Assembly (NCBI RefSeq): GCF_023065955.2
Contig: NC_079873.1
Coordinates: 9,748,566-9,812,565, forward strand
DNA from: Ursus arctos
Taxonomy: Eukaryota; Chordata; Mammalia; Carnivora; Ursidae
Length of the DNA stretch: 64,000 nt
Direction: 5' to 3'
Position 1 is the stretch's first letter, and every line of letters starts with the position of its first letter. The notes under the pieces are model-generated. The model was not told the DNA's origin and did no database searches. It was given only the letters and a program-made list of their open reading frames with translations. Shown piece by piece: positions 33,735 through 45,524 of the stretch. A program made the translations under genes and the position numbers.

Positions 33735-35220
33735 TGAAGTGTGATGCTGGCTGTAGATGAGATCCACGCCAAAAATCTTGACAGTAAGCAGAAGAAACAG
33801 TCATCTAGAAACAAAACGTGTTGACTTCCTACTTGTTCTTAGGCACTGGGAAGCATCTCAGTCTGGATCCACCAAGAAGCAAAGGGCAAGACAAAATGAG
33901 GAGTGAGCTGTGCCAGAGTCGTCCTGGGGGGAGTCCCTGTGTGGGACAAAGGGCAGCGGGTCTCCCCACTGCAGTGTGCATCTGGCACACAGAAAGGGAA
34001 AGGAGGAGGAGGAGGAGGAGAGGGATTGAGGAGGAAGAGCCTCAGGTGGCATTGCAGTGCAGGCAGGAATGTTTCCGGATTGATGGGCCATCTCCAAGTT
34101 CAAGTGTCCTCTCACAGGAGTCCCTCATCCTCCGGCCATGGGCCTGAAAGAGTTTCTCTGCTGGGCTTCGCTGCTGGCGGCCTGTAGCCTAGGGGGAGCA
34201 TGGCTGCAGTGCAGGCGGGTGAAGGACCCAGAGGGCAGCAGCCAGTGCTGTGAAACACTTATGTTCCTGGCAACAGGTTCTCTGGAAGGAGCTCTGGCTG
34301 GTGCACCTCTGTGGCCACCCCCGACTCATTACACTGAAAGCTCACCGCCCCTCTCTTCCAAGCATTTTATTAGCTCCAGTTAACAAAAGGGGAGCTAAAT
34401 AAATTCTCCTAAAGCACATAGCTCTTAAGTGGTCAAGTCAGCTTCCAAAGCCGGGTTCAAAAGACCCCGAAAGCAGCGTTTTGTTCCTTATAATGTGGTA
34501 GATGGAATTACTGTTTGGCAAATTCTTAGTCTCCCATCCCTTCTAATCTTCATGGGAAGGATTACTCTCAGCCCCATTGGTGTGAGCTTGGCTGTGTGTC
34601 TCATTTTGGCCATGGAATGTGAACGTGAAGGATTCTGAGCCAGTTCTGAACCTCAGCTCTGAAGGGCATCATGTGTTTGCTCTCACTTCTTCCAGGAGAA
34701 GGCCGTGTCATGAGAAGGTGATGTAGGCCAGGAATGAGAGCAACCCAGTCAACCCCAGCCTGAAGCAAAGCACCCCGCCTAGCCAACCTGCAGACCCAAG
34801 AGTGAGAAGATCTTCTGGTTATAAGCCGTTGAGATTTGTCCTTCACAGAAGAAACAATTGATCCCGCCTGGGAGAGATGGCAAAGGCTTCATGGAGGAAG
34901 GAACATGTAAGCAAGTTATTCTTTATAATTATACTTTTGAAAATAAGAGCATTTTATCTCTTCATTGTCAAAAATTTGGAAAAGGAAAGCGTTCAATGTA
35001 AAGGCAAAGACATAGCCGTCATTTCTTATTAGAATCCTTCTCCATGCATACTCTGCTTTATGCACTCTGAGGCTTTGCCTTTTTTGCCTCCTATCTTACC
35101 AGCAATCTGCATTTTTACGTTTGATCAAATATTCTTTGAAAACATAGCATATCATGGTTGCATAATATTCATTTCGGCAATAACTTGAGCTTCAAGGACA
35201 AGTTGAAGCATGCCAGACCA
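33735..35220. other. Mostly unique sequence; (GGA)n and an ancient repeat
   Basis: It holds a (GGA)n run at about 34,004-34,023. The stretch 34,480-34,850 ends with GTTATAAGCCGTTGAGATTT, a phrase typical of an old dispersed mammalian repeat that recurs in altered form near 39,290. The frame 34138-34383 (+, 81 codons) begins MGLKEFLCWASLLAACSLGG, which looks like a signal peptide, in a fair start context (GGCCATGG). No known protein is recognised, and overlapping frames suggest chance. Confidence 0.4.
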
Positions 35221-35227
35221 TTCTTTT

Positions 35228-35320
35228 GTTTATTTGTCTTAAATTATTTATTGAGTACTTATTCTGCACCAGGCCCTGTTCAAAGCACTAGAAAAACAAT
35301 TGTTACAAAGTAGACAAAAT
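35228..35320 (+). mobile_element. L2-like ancient repeat piece
   Basis: TTATTGAGTACTTATTCTGC and ACCAGGCCCTGTTCAAAGCA follow the common 'gagtacctactatgtgccaggcactgt' phrase of old mammalian LINE/SINE ends. Confidence 0.5.
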
Positions 35321-35735
35321 CCCAATGTTTGTCAACAGGTAGTTGATAAGTTGTGGTATATCCATACAATGGAGTACTGCTTAGCAGTAAAGAAGAACTA
35401 GCTCCTGATGATAGTAACAGCATGGGTGAAGCTCAGAAACGTTACGCTAAGTGAAAGAAGCCAGACACCGAAGTCTACCTGTTAAGATTGCATTTTTAAA
35501 AAACTCTAGATAATTCAAACAAATCTTTAGAGACAGGAAACAGACTAGCAGTTGCAGGGGAAGGAGGTGCAGGGAGGGAAGAAAAGAATTAGAAGGGGCA
35601 TGAGAAACCTTTAGGGGTGATGGATATGTTCATTACTTTGATTATGGTGATGTGTTCATGAATGCACACATATGTCAAAACTTTGAATATGTGCATGTCC
35701 ATTATGCCTCAATAAATCTGTTTTTTTTTTTTTTT
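35321..35735 (+). mobile_element. L1 3' end with poly-T/A tail
   Basis: TTGTGGTATATCCATACAAT, GGAGTACTGCTTAGCAGTAA, AGTGAAAGAAGCCAGACACC and GCCTCAATAAATCTG mark the end of an old L1 (last part of the second reading frame plus 3' untranslated region). No frame is intact. Confidence 0.82.
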
Positions 35736-35814
35736 AAAAAGCCATTGGAGTAGGGAGGGGGCTGCTGAAGTGGAAGATAAGCACCTAAGCAGAAAGAAAA
35801 TTGCATACAAAGAT

Positions 35815-36062
35815 GAGGCATTTTATTTAATAAGCACATAGGACTTATCCACTGGGCAACATTCCAAAAGTTTTACAAGTATCAACTCATTTTATCTTCA
35901 TAGCATCCTTGCAAGGTAAGTCCTATTAATGCCATCTCCACCTCGCAGATCAAGAAATTAAGCCACAAAGGTATTAAGTCACTTGCCCAAAGTAACAGGA
36001 ACTCTCATAGCTGGGCTTTGAACCCACAAGCCTAGATCTAGAGTTCTTCGTTTTAAATACGA
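35815..36062 (+). mobile_element. MIR element
   Basis: CAACTCATTTTATCTTCATA, TCCTTGCAAGGTAAGTCCTA, AAGAAATTAAGCCACAAAGG and CTTGCCCAAAGTAACAGGAA fit the MIR core and flanks in order, ending in GGGCTTTGAACCCACAAGCC. Confidence 0.85.
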
Positions 36063-36990
36063 TGACATGCTGTCTCCACATATCCGGGAACATATCTGGT
36101 AGTATTTGCAGGTGTATTTGGACAGCCACATGACTGGCCAAAAGTGAAGGGGGGAGAGAGGAGGGAGACGGCCTTGGAGTGTAGGTTGGGGTAAGTTCGT
36201 TTAAGTATGAAAAGTCTGGTCATACAACATGAAACTATGTTAGAAGCCTCCCAAATGGTATCTTTATTTTGCATGGACGAATTTTCATTCGTTATCAAAT
36301 CCTGATTGTGTCCTCAGTGGAACTCATCTGAGAGCAACTCTTGAGTTGCTCTCCGCAAAGACTCAGTCCCAGCCGCACAAACTGATCACATAGTATGTCC
36401 GCTCTTCAAGTAGCTTGAGAATCAGCTGACATTACTCACAAAAAGAGCCACGGTTCCTGTCAGAGGGTGTGAGGCTTCCCTTTATACCCACGTGGGAGGC
36501 GCACGTAGAAGGAGAGCGGCAGAAGCCCTGCCTCCCCGTTAGCAGTTACAGAACTCCTATCGCTTTCCTGTCCGGCAGATCTCTCGGATCACACGTTTCT
36601 CTCACAGATCACTTACACAATCTCCTGCGCTTGTTTGAAACCACGAGAAGGACGTGCCCGGAAATTGGGCCCTTCAAAGGCTGTTACGCAAAAACGCAGG
36701 TTGCTAAGTTTCTTCCAATTTATGCCAACACACCTTCAGCAGCAGATGTGTTAGGGACGCGAGCCCTCGCGCCTTGTATCTTCTGGAATCCAGGAGCTCA
36801 TTGATGCTCATCTTGACCAGCCCTGTGTCACTTCATCCGGGATCCCAGCCTTTAAATTGGAGACCCCTCCTAAGTCTTTTTCTCTCTTCATTTCCTGCCA
36901 AAACCTATCTGGAGAATACTGAGGAGGTAAACGTGTCATTAGTGTGGCTGCCCTGAGCTCAGCCGTCCATGCCTCACAGGGGCCAGGAAA
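36063..36990. other. Unique sequence with a perfect short hairpin
   Basis: No gene recognised. At 36,330-36,353 the arms GAGAGCAACTC and GAGTTGCTCTC face each other across two bases. The open frame 36469-36804 (+) has no recognisable content. Confidence 0.5.
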
Positions 36991-36997
36991 TTTGAGC

Positions 36998-37380
36998 TCC
37001 CTGCGTTAGTCGGCTCTGGCCGCCATAACGAGGTGCCTTAGATTGGCTGGCTTGAACAATCAAAATAGATGTTCTCACAGTTCTGGAAGCTGGAAGTCCT
37101 AGATCAGGGTGCCAGCGTGGTCAGGTTCTGGTAATTGCGTTCTTCCTGGCTTGTTGATGGCCTCCTTCCCTTGGTGTCCTCACATGGCCTTTCTTTGGTG
37201 CCTGCGTGTGGACGGTGACCTTCCTCTTCTACACAAGCCACCGACCCCATTCCATTGCATTAGGACTCTGCCCTTATGACCTCGTGTAACCTTACTTACC
37301 TCCTGAAAGCCTGTCTCCAAATACAAGCACACTGGGGATCAGGGCTTCAGCGTGTGAAGTTGAGGAGGGCACAGTCCGTC
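36998..37380 (+). mobile_element. Old dispersed mammalian repeat (family uncertain)
   Basis: TTAGTCGGCTCTGGCCGCCA, CTCACAGTTCTGGAAGCTGG, AAGTCCTAGATCAGGGTGCC, GTCCTCACATGGCCTTTC and AGTCCGTCCATAGCA match a very common mammalian repeat phrase (ttagtctgttcaggctgctat...cagtccatagca). I do not give it a name. Confidence 0.6.
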
Positions 37381-38110
37381 CATAGCACGCCCATCCCCCA
37401 GATTTTGTGCTGCATCCATTTCACAGAGGGACCCCAGCCTCCTCGCCTCCCCCTGAAGGGAAGCCACCCTCCTGCAGTGAATGCCTTTGAGATTGCAAAC
37501 TTGGGACCCCACAGGCTAGATTCAGCTTTCACAAATATTTTGTTTAGCTTGCAGTTTTGGAACAAATTTAAATTCTTTGTGAACATTTAAAACTCAGAAT
37601 ATAGCAAATCATCATTCACTTTCTAGCTTTGCTGGAAGGAAATCTGTACTGGAGTGTGTTTTAATCTTTGTATTGGCCTTGAGAGCCCAAAATCAAGCTT
37701 GTGTCCAAAGGCTAAAAAAGTAGGGCAGGACGTTACGGAACCTATTGGTGGAGCCGAATAGCTTCTGGACGGTTTCCACTCTTCCATCCCTAATTAAGTT
37801 TTTCTCCCCTTTTAATCCAATTATTTACCTTTTATGGCACCTTGTGGATATTTATAATCCATTTCAGATTTAGAGGGCGATAAAACCAGGTACATAAAAT
37901 AGATACATATAAATCGCCCCTCAACATGCGTTTGCTGTGAGAGTAACTGAATGAGAACGTGCCTGTGCCCACATGCACATATAGTTTCAAAACGTCCCAA
38001 GAGAACTCCTTATCCAACCCGAAAATAAATGTAACATTTGAAAGGCAACTTACTGTTTAACAAAATCTTGAAAAGAGCTAATATAAAATAAGGGGAAATG
38101 TATCATTCAT
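37381..38110. other. Unique sequence, nothing recognised
   Basis: AT-rich to average composition without supported features. Confidence 0.5.
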
Positions 38111-38117
38111 AAACTGA

Positions 38118-38590
38118 TGAATCTGTACGGCACTTCACAGTTTATAAAGTACTTTCCTATATATTATTTCAATTCTGGCTCATATCTGTTAACCATCATG
38201 GGGAAGAGAGCTCCATGCTTACAGCCCGCCTGTAAAGACGGACGGCAGCTCAGATCAAGCACCTGTGTGGGTTTATCCCGAGTCGGACATGGGCCCAAAG
38301 ACAGGCTCGCGAGCAGTGCAAAAAGAAGAGTCAGGACTCGGATAAAGACGGATCTTGACGTGTTTGTCCAAGGCTGGGTCCTTGCATACATAACACACTA
38401 TAATCATTCAGGATGTTTTCACATTAATGATCTCACTAGAGGCTCACAGGCTAACATTATTTCCGTGTAACAAATGTGGAAATTAAGAGAATGATGAATG
38501 ATGTGCCAAGTTCTCACTGCTATTTGGGAAAAGAAGTGGACCTAAAACCCTGGAGACCTGACCCCAAGCCCTGGTTCACTGCAGCAAAGA
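38118..38590 (+). mobile_element. MIR-type pieces
   Basis: CACTTCACAGTTTATAAAGT with TATATTATTTCAATTCTGG, and later CACATTAATGATCTCACTAG with AAATGTGGAAATTAAGAGAA, look like parts of MIR-family elements with unique sequence between them. Confidence 0.5.
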
Positions 38591-39554
38591 GTAGTCAGGG
38601 AACAGGAGTGCTGTGGGATGCCAGTAGGTGTTATGCAGAACAAAGTTATGAAAGAAAATGAAAAGCTCTATGATGAAATAGATTTGGAAAGCATTTTGCA
38701 GGACTTCTCAGAGACTTGAACACACTACTACCTACTGCCAAGTTACAAGGGAGAAGCTGGTATGTAGCATTTTCCCAAATCATGAGACCACACAAGCCGT
38801 TCTTTCGGGGTGTCTCACACAACTAGTGATCTTGAGGACATGCTTTGAGAGACATTTTCCTACATCAGTCATGGGTTACGTCTGATCCTGAGTGACATCA
38901 CAGCCCCGTGAACTGTGCATTCCCAAGGCCGAGTGTTCTGGGATGTCGGGATGCAGAATTAGAACAGAAGTTCATTTGAAATATGGGAAGTCTCCTGTGT
39001 TCGTAGTCACCAGCACTCCCTAGGTCATCCTTCCCCACCCCATTAACAGCAGGCTTGGCCATAGAATTTGCTGTGGCCAATGGAACACGAGTGGACCCAA
39101 CTTGTGTGACTTCTAGGCCCAGGTTTTAGAGTCAGCCTGTGGTTTTCTCAGCGCATTTCCCTCTGCCGTGATGACTAGCCACAATTCAGAGAGAGAAGCT
39201 CCGTCAGTCTGGGGCCTGGAGTGAGGACAACCAGAGGTGTTGCCCACCCAGCTGTTCCCGATGAGGAGAAATAATCCTTTGCTGTTAGAAGCTACTGAGA
39301 TTTGGAGGAATTTATTACTGTAAGCATAACCTATCCCATCCTGACCCTTACAGTTTCCAAAACATTTATCATCACATGATTAAGTGCTGGCATGGTAGTT
39401 CTGCAAACACATTCATACATAATATTTGAACAGTTGTCAGGAGTCAGCAGAAAATTCAATGGTCCTAAATGTAGGAGATCTGTTTCTTACTTGTATGCCC
39501 TTGATAATGTTACTGAACTCCCCTGAAATTCTACTTTTAAGAAATGCCTAAACA
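38591..39554. other. Unique sequence plus an ancient repeat end
   Basis: No gene is supported. The stretch 38,990-39,350 (GGCCATAGAATTTGCTGTGG, GTTAGAAGCTACTGAGATTT, GCATAACCTATCCCATCCTG) resembles the same old dispersed repeat whose end lies near 34,820. Confidence 0.4.
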
Positions 39555-39754
39555 GGGGCGTCTGGGTGGCTCAGTTGGTTAAGCATCTGACTTCGGCTCG
39601 GGTCATGATTCTGGGGTCCTGGGATCGAGCCCTGCTTTGCTGGGCTTCCCGCTCAGTGGGGAGTTTGCTTCTCCCTCTCCCTGTGCCCCTCCACCCACTC
39701 GTGCTCGCTTGCGCTCTCTCTCAAATAAATTAAATCTTTTAAAAAGATTTTAAA
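39555..39754 (+). mobile_element. Can-SINE, full length
   Basis: Head GGGGCGTCTGGGTGGCTCAG, body with CGGGTCATGATTCTGGGGTC, tail AAATAAATTAAATCTTTTAA. An imperfect flanking repeat (ATGCCTAAACAG and GTGCTTAAGCAG) is visible. Confidence 0.93.
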
Positions 39755-41100
39755 AGTGCTTAAGCAGCTTACCTCACACAGTTGATAAAACAATCATATA
39801 TGGAAGTATTTTAAAAACCATAAGGTACTAAAGAAATGTAAGACCTACAAATCAGTGTGCTGTCCTAGGCTGGATTTCGGCGCTCCTGCCTTGTCAGTGC
39901 ATGGCAGTGGAGGGACCTCCAAGTGGGGAAGCAGGAGTTCAAATGCTCTTGACCCATGTCTGTGGTTCCTTTTCATTGTATTTCACACATTTTATAGCAG
40001 GAGACTTCTAAATTAATGAATATGAAAGTTTCTCCATCTCCTATTAGGATGCTTTGGGCTCTAAGTAAAAGAAAGCCAAGCTCACACAAACTTGAACAAT
40101 GAGGGAATATTTCATCTGACAAAACACCATGTCCAGAAATTGGGCAATTGACAGGTACTCGACAGCTCAACAACGTTAGGCTCCGGCTCTCTCTGCTTCC
40201 CCTTTCCACGTCCTCGGCACCAGCTTCATCCACAAGCTAACGTTTCCTCGCGATCACTAGATGCCTGCTGGACTAGATCACATCTAGCATCTTCTTTGGT
40301 CGGATCACGCAAGACAGAGAGGAGATATAAACACTTCACTCACACAACCATTGTAAGTCCTTCTTCAATTTGCTGAAAATAAGTGTGAAGCGCTCACTGG
40401 ACTCATGGTGGAGGAATCAGCTCAGAAGCTCAGATGAGGATGTCGGAACGAAATCAAGGTCTGTTAGAAAGGAGGACAGGAGAAACAGACAAGAGCTAAT
40501 ACTTGGTAAGGCAGCTCAACAGGAGAAAATCTAGCAGCTCACGCTGTTCCACAGACCTGTGAACTGTTTCATGTTCAGATTTGCAAACCTGATAATTGGG
40601 CATCAGTAAAATCTCCTAACACTTAGCTCCACCATCTGTTGCTGACATAACAATTTTATATAATATGAAAAATGCCAGATGGAAGCTATGCATTAACCGT
40701 GTCCAAGAGGCTTTATGCGCACAACATACACAGAATAGAAGTAGCTTTGTTCCATGTACCGTTGAGCTCGCAGTTCTCCGGTTAGAATTCTGGCCGCTGA
40801 TGGAGGACAGCCTCAGAGCTTCCTAACCACTTGTGTTCCCTTGGCGTTTGGAAAGCCGCGTGTGCTGGCGGCCCCAGCACATCAATCCAGGACAGACTTA
40901 GAAGCTGCATTTTGTTTGGAGCTGGGCACCGGGAAGGGGAAAGCACACATGTTTGAAACTGTGTTTGCATAGCAAATACACAGTTTTTAGCTCAGAATTT
41001 ATATTATGGTAAATAAGAATAGTGAAGTTTTCTAAAGATGTTTTTACTCTGTATCTTATCCCGTATCAATCTTCTAGACATTGTACGCTACCACCATATG
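39755..41100. other. Unique sequence, nothing recognised
   Basis: Only short, overlapping open frames are present, none with recognisable content. Confidence 0.5.
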
Positions 41101-42172
41101 AGCCCGTATCTGTGTTAAGACTATAGTTTTGAAAATGGTGTCATATCCGTGTCATCCAGCAGCTTGCCTTTTCATTCATCGTTTGATGAGTCTTACCCTT
41201 GCTGCTCTAGCTCCCTCTTTTGAACTGCTCTATGATATTCCGAACACAGTATGACTACTTACCTGTTCTTCTGTCGATGTCATGTACTCTTCCCATTTGT
41301 CGCCATCACGAACGATGCTGTAAAGGCCAATGTGGTGCGCGAGTCCCTGTGCACAGGTCAGAGTTGTCTAGGTTACGGAGCCACAAGGGTAGAGTGAGAA
41401 ATTCCATTCCATCATGATTTATCAAGTCACACCTACCCTAGCAACGTAGGACAGTTCCTCCTTCTTCATTTTCCCAATCTTTTGGCCGTAAGATGGTGTT
41501 TTCCTGATAACTAGAGAAATAGAGCCACTTTTTACTTATTTGACATTCAGGTTGCTTCTTGTGAATTTGCTTCTTGGTATGTTTTGCCTATTTTGGGGTC
41601 TTTATATATTTTGCCCATTTTGGGGTCTTCATCCTTTTTTTGTCCACATATTTTAAATACTAACATTTGTTGATTATGTGCATTGCAGATATCTTCTTTC
41701 TAAGATTTGTCTTTTAAATTTTAAGGTGTTTTTTTGTTCTTGCCTTTAGGTGTATAACTTTAGTGTAGTTATATTTGTCTACCTTTTCCTTAATTAAAGG
41801 TTTTGTTTTCTTGGGCTTGTCTATGGAATCTTCCTAAGAGTCAAGATTATAAAGTGATTTTCCTTAATTTTTTCCCAGAAGTTCCCATGGTTTCTTTTGA
41901 CATTTAGATAGTCTGTCTGGAATTTATTTTTGTGAGGTGTAAGATAGTGACTTAATTTTCTTTCCAGAAGGATAACTAATTTCTCCAGACTCACTTGTTA
42001 ACGAGTTCATACTTTCCACACTAATTTGTAGGGTCTTCTCTGTCCTGCAGAGTCTCTGTATATGCCTGGGTCTGTTTTGTTCGACTGAAACAGCATACTG
42101 TCTACATTACTATATCTCTTTAAGAAATCTCGATATATGGCAGAACAAGCTCTCTGGCTGTGTCCTAGCTAT

Positions 42173-42557
42173 TGTGATGGTTAATTTTTTGGGTCAACTT
42201 GACTGAGCCATGGGGTGCCCAGATTAAACATTATTTCTGGGTGGGCATCATCTAATCCACTGAGGGCCTAAATGGAACAAAAGGCAGAAGAAGGGAGCAT
42301 TTGTTCCCTTCCTGCCTGCGTGTTTGAGCTGGAACATCCGCCCATCTTCTCCAGGCTTTGCACGGGATTTATGCCGCCGGCTCCCTGGCTCTCGGCGCTG
42401 GAATGACGCCACCAGCTTTCCCAGGTTTCCAGCTTGTAGACAGCAGATTGTAGGACTTCTCAGCCTCCACAGTCCTGTGAGTCAATTCCCAATTCCTCAT
42501 AATAAATCTGGTTTTGTATCTCATTGATCCTGCTTCTCTGGAGAATTCTGACTAGCA
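42173..42557 (+). mobile_element. MLT2-type LTR (ERVL)
   Basis: Begins TGTGATGGTTAATTTTTTGG and GTCAACTTGACTGAGCCATG, has TCAGCCTCCACAGTCCTGTG, a poly-A signal AATAAATCTGG near 42,500 and ends CTGGAGAATTCTGACTAGCA. The order and length fit an MLT2 solo LTR, inserted into the surrounding L1. Confidence 0.78.
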
Positions 42558-42684
42558 TGGTCTCTTTTCTCTCCTGCACAAAGGTTAGGGTCAGCTTGTC
42601 AAATTCAATGGAAAAGCCTGTTGAGACTTTTCTTTTAACTCCATTGCATTTATAGATTAATTTGGAGACAAGTGCCATGTTCTT

Positions 42685-42872
42685 TTTTTTTTTCTTAAGA
42701 TTTTATTTATTTATTAGAGAGAGAGAGCACGAGAGGGAGTAGGATCAGAGGCAGAGGGAGAAGCAGACACCCCGCTGAGCAGGAAGCCCACCTCGGGGCT
42801 CGATCCCAGGACCCTGAGATCACAACCTGAGCCGAAGGCAGACATTTAACTGACTGAGCCACCCAGGCGTCC
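42685..42872 (-). mobile_element. Can-SINE, full length
   Basis: A perfect 17-base target duplication ACAAGTGCCATGTTCTT lies at 42,668-42,684 and 42,873-42,889. It is inserted in L1 sequence that continues on both sides. Confidence 0.96.
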
Positions 42873-43136
42873 ACAAGTGCCATGTTCTTGATCTTTACTG
42901 CTGGGAACCTGCGATCTCTGCATATATCTGGATCATCTTTCATATCCTATAGTGCTATTTTGTAATTTTCTCCATAACAGATTCTTCACATTTTGTGCAA
43001 ATTTATTCTTAGGTATTTTGTAGTTTTGGTTGCTATGATAAACAAGAACTCTATTCTACAACGTTTCCCATTGGTCATTACTGTGAGTAGCAATACTAAC
43101 AATGTTAATGTGTTGATATTGTATTCAACACAGCAC

Positions 43137-43540
43137 TGAGGGACATCATTGAAAAGATGTGACCACGGATTGATCTAGGAGCTGGACCCAGGCATTTGTA
43201 TGCTCCTTGTCCCCTCCCCGTCCTGAGAATGGGGGTTCCATTTGCCTTTCGCGCTCCCACAGGCTGCTCTGAGGACATGGGCCTGAGACAGTGATGTGAT
43301 AGTGAGAACACCTGCACAGCATACATGACTAAACCCAGTTAAGGCCTCTTTATAAACTTTTAAGAGTTGGCGGATGGGTGCGCAGCCTAGGACAAGCCTT
43401 GTATGTAAGTTCCCTCTGCTTATTAAAACTGCCACCTACCAACGGAGTGGCCTGCCTTGTCTGTTTCTCTCGCCCTCCAAGAGGGGAAGCTGGTTTCAGT
43501 TCACAGCCGGGAAGCTCCTGAGAGGGTTATGAACCAACAC
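43137..43540 (+). mobile_element. Solo retroviral LTR
   Basis: It lies between L1 halves and has TATA-like CTTTATAAACTTTT near 43,350, a poly-A signal-like ATTAAA near 43,425 and a pyrimidine-rich end after it (TGCCTTGTCTGTTTCTCTCG). Flanking CAACACAG occurs near 43,126 and 43,534. Exact ends are uncertain. No viral coding sequence is attached. Confidence 0.6.
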
Positions 43541-43631
43541 AGGCTGGCCAGACCTTATCATTCTAAAAGTTTGTTATAGATTCTCTTGAGTTTTCTATGG
43601 AGATAATCATATTGCTTACAAATAAAGACTG

Positions 43632-43854
43632 GTGGGGTGTTTTGTTTTGTTTTTTTAAAGATCTTATTTATTTATTTGGCAGAGAGAAAGAGGAAAAGAG
43701 AGAACACAAGCAGGGAGAGCAGCAGGCAAAGGGAGAGGGAGAAGCAGGCTCGCTGCTGAACAGAGAGCCTGATGCAGGGCTCGAACCCAGGACCCGGGGA
43801 TCATGACCTGAGCCGAAGGCAGACGCTTAACTGACTGAGCCACCCAGGCGCCCC
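43632..43854 (-). mobile_element. Can-SINE, full length
   Basis: Target duplication AAATAAAGACTG at 43,620-43,631 and 43,855-43,866. The minus-strand head GGGGCGCCTGGGTGGCTCAG is intact. The poly-A end carries an extra GT-rich piece (GTGGGGTGTTTTGTTTTG). Confidence 0.95.
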
Positions 43855-44329
43855 AAATAAAGACTGTTTTATCTTCTTTTTAAAAATTCTTAAACCTCTT
43901 ATTGTTTTGACTTATCTAGAGCTTCCAATACAAAATTGGCCCGTGATGGAAATGGGATCGATCCTGATGGAAATGGGAATGATTCCAAAGTTTCCAGTGA
44001 AGTCGATATCTGCTACAAAGGCTGGTAACTGATACACCTTGTCAGGGAAAGAAATTCCCTTCCATTACTGGTCTGCTAGAAGCTTTCGTCCCATTACTTC
44101 TGCTGAATTCTTGTATTAATTGGAAAAATGCTTCTTACACTCTAATCTTTAAATATGATATCTAACATTAATAGAATTCTAAACGTTAAAGTATTTATTC
44201 AGTGCTAAGAGAAACCCCACTTGAAATATTATATGGTTGTGTATATAATCTTTTTGACATAAGTAAATTTTATATTTTTATGTAGTTAAATGTAATAATT
44301 TTAGTCCTTTTCTTATTTTTTTATTAAGT

Positions 44330-44800
44330 TCTTTATTTTAATTCTAGTATCGTTCCCTTTCTTATTTTCTTAAGGAAATAACCTGGTTTCCTTATTGTAT
44401 AATAATCTTATCCCTTTTAGCTTCCCTCTCTGACTTATGCTTACAAGGTCCTTCCCCACTCCAATATTCGACTATCAACATTTCTCCATGATTTTTTGCA
44501 ATTCTTAAAAGTATTTGCATTCTGTTCTTTGTATGGTGTGAAATCTAAATTTAACACTTGCCCCAGAGATAGTCAGTTCTTGTTAACTCTTTGGTGAATA
44601 GTCTCTTGACCATTAGTTTGTGATGCTTTCTTTATTATATATTATCTTCTCAAATAGATCGGGACTGTTTCTCTATAATCACTTTGTTTCCATTGATGAA
44701 TATATGCATTTTCATGCTAGTGTCACCATGTTCCCACTTCTGTCATTCTTTAAATGTGTCTTTGTGTGCGTGTGTGTGTGTACACGCACACAAAAGTAGA
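44330..44800 (-). mobile_element. Old L1 piece with a TG/AC inverted repeat
   Basis: TTCTTTGTATGGTGTGAAAT, TGAATAGTCTCTTGACCATT and TTTCCATTGATGAATATATG follow the antisense order of an L1 second-frame region. At 44,761-44,794 a TG repeat has self-complementary arms TTTGTGTGCGTGT and ACACGCACACAAA. Confidence 0.55.
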
Positions 44801-44946
44801 ACAATGCAATAATGCATCTCTTTCTAAAGGAAGTATTGAACCAGGGTCCACTGACATAATTTTTTTAAAATTTACAGTATGCTTTTATACCTAGCAAAGA
44901 AGCTCATTTAATTACTCTTGGAGTTGTGTTAAATCAGTATGCTAAT

Positions 44947-45153
44947 GTGGGGCGCCTGGGTGGCTCAGCTGGTTAAGCATCTGCCTTCTGCTCAGGTCAT
45001 GGTCCCAGGGTCCTGGGATTGAGCCCCGCATCAGGATCTCTGCTCAGTGGGAAGCCCGCTTCTCCCTCTCTTTCTGCCCCTCCCCCTGCTTGTGTTCTCT
45101 CTTGCTCTCTCTCTGTCCCCCCCCATGAATAAATAAAATCTTTTAAAAACTAT
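44947..45153 (+). mobile_element. Can-SINE, full length
   Basis: A perfect 16-base target duplication AAATCAGTATGCTAAT lies at 44,931-44,946 and 45,154-45,169. Head GGGGCGCCTGGGTGGCTCAG is intact. Confidence 0.97.
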
Positions 45154-45169
45154 AAATCAGTATGCTAAT

Positions 45170-45508
45170 TTGGAAAACACATACCTCTATAATATTCAGT
45201 CTTCTCTCCTGTTACATGGGCTATATGTTAATTTATTCATGTTTTCTTTGAACCCTCTCAGTAAATTTTGTAACTCTCCTTACATAGATTCACTTTTTAA
45301 ATTAAGGTTATATCTGGATTTTTTGAGGTAGAGTGTTGTTCCCCCAACATAGCGTATTTTTTTGACTAGTTACTTTGGGGAGAACAGGAAAACTGGTTAC
45401 ATTTTTACATTTAACCTTAACCAGGCATTTTACTAAACTTCCATAAAGATAACCACTTTTTAGTTATCGTGGGGTTTCTCAATAGGCATTAACTCCAGAT
45501 AATACATT
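45170..45508. other. AT-rich sequence, possibly decayed L1
   Basis: No clear feature. Phrases such as GTAGAGTGTTGTTCCCCCAA are compatible with antisense L1 but too diverged to assign. Confidence 0.35.
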
Positions 45509-45524
45509 TTGTTTTCTCATTTTC

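Larger units (their letters stand above)
41150..44150 (-). mobile_element. Old L1 remnant with four nested insertions
   Basis: Minus-strand L1 sequence from the second (reverse transcriptase) frame continues across the inserts. The + strand shows the typical antisense order: TAGTCTGTCTGGAATTTATT, later TTGATCTTTACTGCTGGGAA, TTATTCTTAGGTATTTTGTA, TATAGATTCTCTTGAGTTTT and GGGAATGATTCCAAAGTTTC. It is interrupted by an MLT2 LTR (42,173), a SINE (42,685), an LTR (about 43,137) and a SINE (43,632). It is decayed, with no open coding frame. Confidence 0.7.

Noticed and set aside
33818..34187. Overlapping frames with Arg/Gly runs
   Set aside because: They arise from a (GGA)n stretch open in several frames at once.
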